From M3007 sp039804245 (lineage in GTDB: Bacteria > Bacteroidota > Bacteroidia > Chitinophagales > Saprospiraceae): 7,329 nt of DNA. The position numbers were made by a program, and so were the translations under genes. Every line of letters starts with the position of its first letter. Within the stretch, counting starts at the first letter, position 1. Shown piece after piece: positions 6,655 through 7,329 of this stretch. The notes under the pieces were generated by a model. That model did not search any database. It worked only from the letters and a program-made list of their open reading frames with translations, and was not told where the DNA came from. The stretch covers positions 1 through 7,329 of the forward strand of contig JBDLWO010000077.1 in NCBI GenBank assembly GCA_039804245.1. The letters are read 5' to 3'.

Positions 6655-7329
6655 ATGTCATACAAGTCAAGAACTATCCTGCTGTCGTCGTTCCTGTTCA
6701 TTTCCTGCAACTTGTTTTCTCAGGAAATCTGGACGCTGGAGCGCTGTATCAATTATGCCAACGAGAACAATATCACCATTCGTCAGGCGAAGGCGAATGT
6801 GCGTACAGCTGCCCTGACCAAACAGCAGGCCAAAGAGTCCAGGCTGCCCAGTATCAGAGCCAATGTGGATTTCGGTGAACAGTTCGGTCGTACAATTGAC
6901 CCGACCAGCAACCAGTTCAGCACTGATGCCACCTCTTTCAGCAGTATTGGCCTGAGCGGCGGTGTAAATGTATTCAATGGAGGTATTGTCAATCACAGTA
7001 TCAAGCAGGCTGGCTGGAATCTGCAGGCGGCGATTGCCGATGCCGAGCGTTCTGTCAATGACCTTGGGCTGCTCATCGCTTCTGCCTATCTGAACATTCT
7101 CCTTTCTGAAGAACAACTCAATAATGCGGGAAAGAGGGTGGAGCAGAGTCAGGCCCAACTGGCTGTCACCCGGAAACTCATTGATGCAGGTACAGCACCG
7201 GAAGCCGAAAAATTCAATCTTCTGGCACAGGTAGCCCGCGATGAGCAAATCGCCGTTCAGGCCAGAAACAATGTTGACCTGGCCTATCTGACACTCAAAC
7301 AATATCTGCAACTGGAGCCTGATTATAAC
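6655..7329 (+). CDS. TolC-family outer membrane efflux protein (5' part, runs off window)
   Basis: The frame is open from the ATG at 6655 to the last base (225 codons), about half of a typical TolC-family protein of 420-490 residues. TolC proteins form trimeric outer-membrane channels with a long periplasmic helical tunnel and work with a membrane-fusion protein and an inner-membrane pump. Residues 1-22 look like a signal peptide ending FS before Gln23. Next comes WTLERCINYANENNITIRQ (26-44), the usual opening of the first helix in Bacteroidota members, then a long polar helix, the beta-strand segment FGRTIDPTSNQF with a later VNVFNGG, and a second long helical region rich in Gln, Glu and Ala with repeats of the OEP type. 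An in-frame stop at 6613 and the lack of another ATG support this start. Cys18 after FIS is a weak lipobox candidate. Partner pump genes would be expected downstream, outside the window. Type I secretion rather than drug export is also possible. Confidence 0.93.
   Translation, partial: MSYKSRTILLSSFLFISCNLFSQEIWTLERCINYANENNITIRQAKANVRTAALTKQQAKESRLPSIRANVDFGEQFGRTIDPTSNQFSTDATSFSSIGLSGGVNVFNGGIVNHSIKQAGWNLQAAIADAERSVNDLGLLIASAYLNILLSEEQLNNAGKRVEQSQAQLAVTRKLIDAGTAPEAEKFNLLAQVARDEQIAVQARNNVDLAYLTLKQYLQLEPDYN

Noticed and set aside
6667..7311. A 214-codon minus-strand open frame opposite the TolC-like gene
   Set aside because: The plus-strand frame has a signal peptide and family motifs; the antisense frame has none.

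Overview
The window comes from a Gram-negative bacterium that is most probably a member of the Bacteroidota. Evidence for this: a UvrA whose sequence resembles that phylum's, an FHS-type sugar permease and a TolC-like protein with Bacteroidota-style motifs, secreted proteins with short signal peptides ending in Ala-Gln or Ser-Gln, A-rich leaders instead of Shine-Dalgarno sequences in front of most genes, and base composition that looks roughly balanced. No RNA gene, insertion sequence, CRISPR array or phage gene is visible, and the region reads as ordinary chromosome.

Left part, minus strand (1-3326): a sugar-1-phosphate nucleotidyltransferase-like gene is followed after 32 bases by uvrA, the damage-recognition ATPase of nucleotide excision repair. 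They probably share a transcript. uvrA is intact for 801 codons and leaves the window at base 1 before its C-terminal end.

Centre (3327-4835): a 159-base divergent region separates the nucleotidyltransferase from a plus-strand FHS/FucP-type sugar:proton symporter gene, the only gene here with a strong Shine-Dalgarno sequence. The permease and the nucleotidyltransferase may form a divergent unit that imports a sugar and activates it, but the sugar cannot be named. A clear intrinsic terminator closes the permease gene.

Right part, plus strand (4836-7329): three envelope or exported proteins follow. They are a DUF4197 protein with a signal peptide, a DUF4261-like protein with a signal peptide, and the first 225 residues of a TolC-family outer membrane efflux protein that runs off the right edge. 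A perfect 16-bp inverted-repeat terminator separates the first two. The DUF4197 and DUF4261-like genes have very short upstream regions that directly follow a terminator hairpin and share a similar leader, so their promoters must overlap the hairpins or the genes depend on read-through.

I see no convincing undescribed multi-gene system. The most interesting items are the signal peptide on a DUF4261-like protein, the repeated leader after two terminators, the changed proton-coupling positions in the permease, and a lost zinc-ligand cysteine in UvrA.
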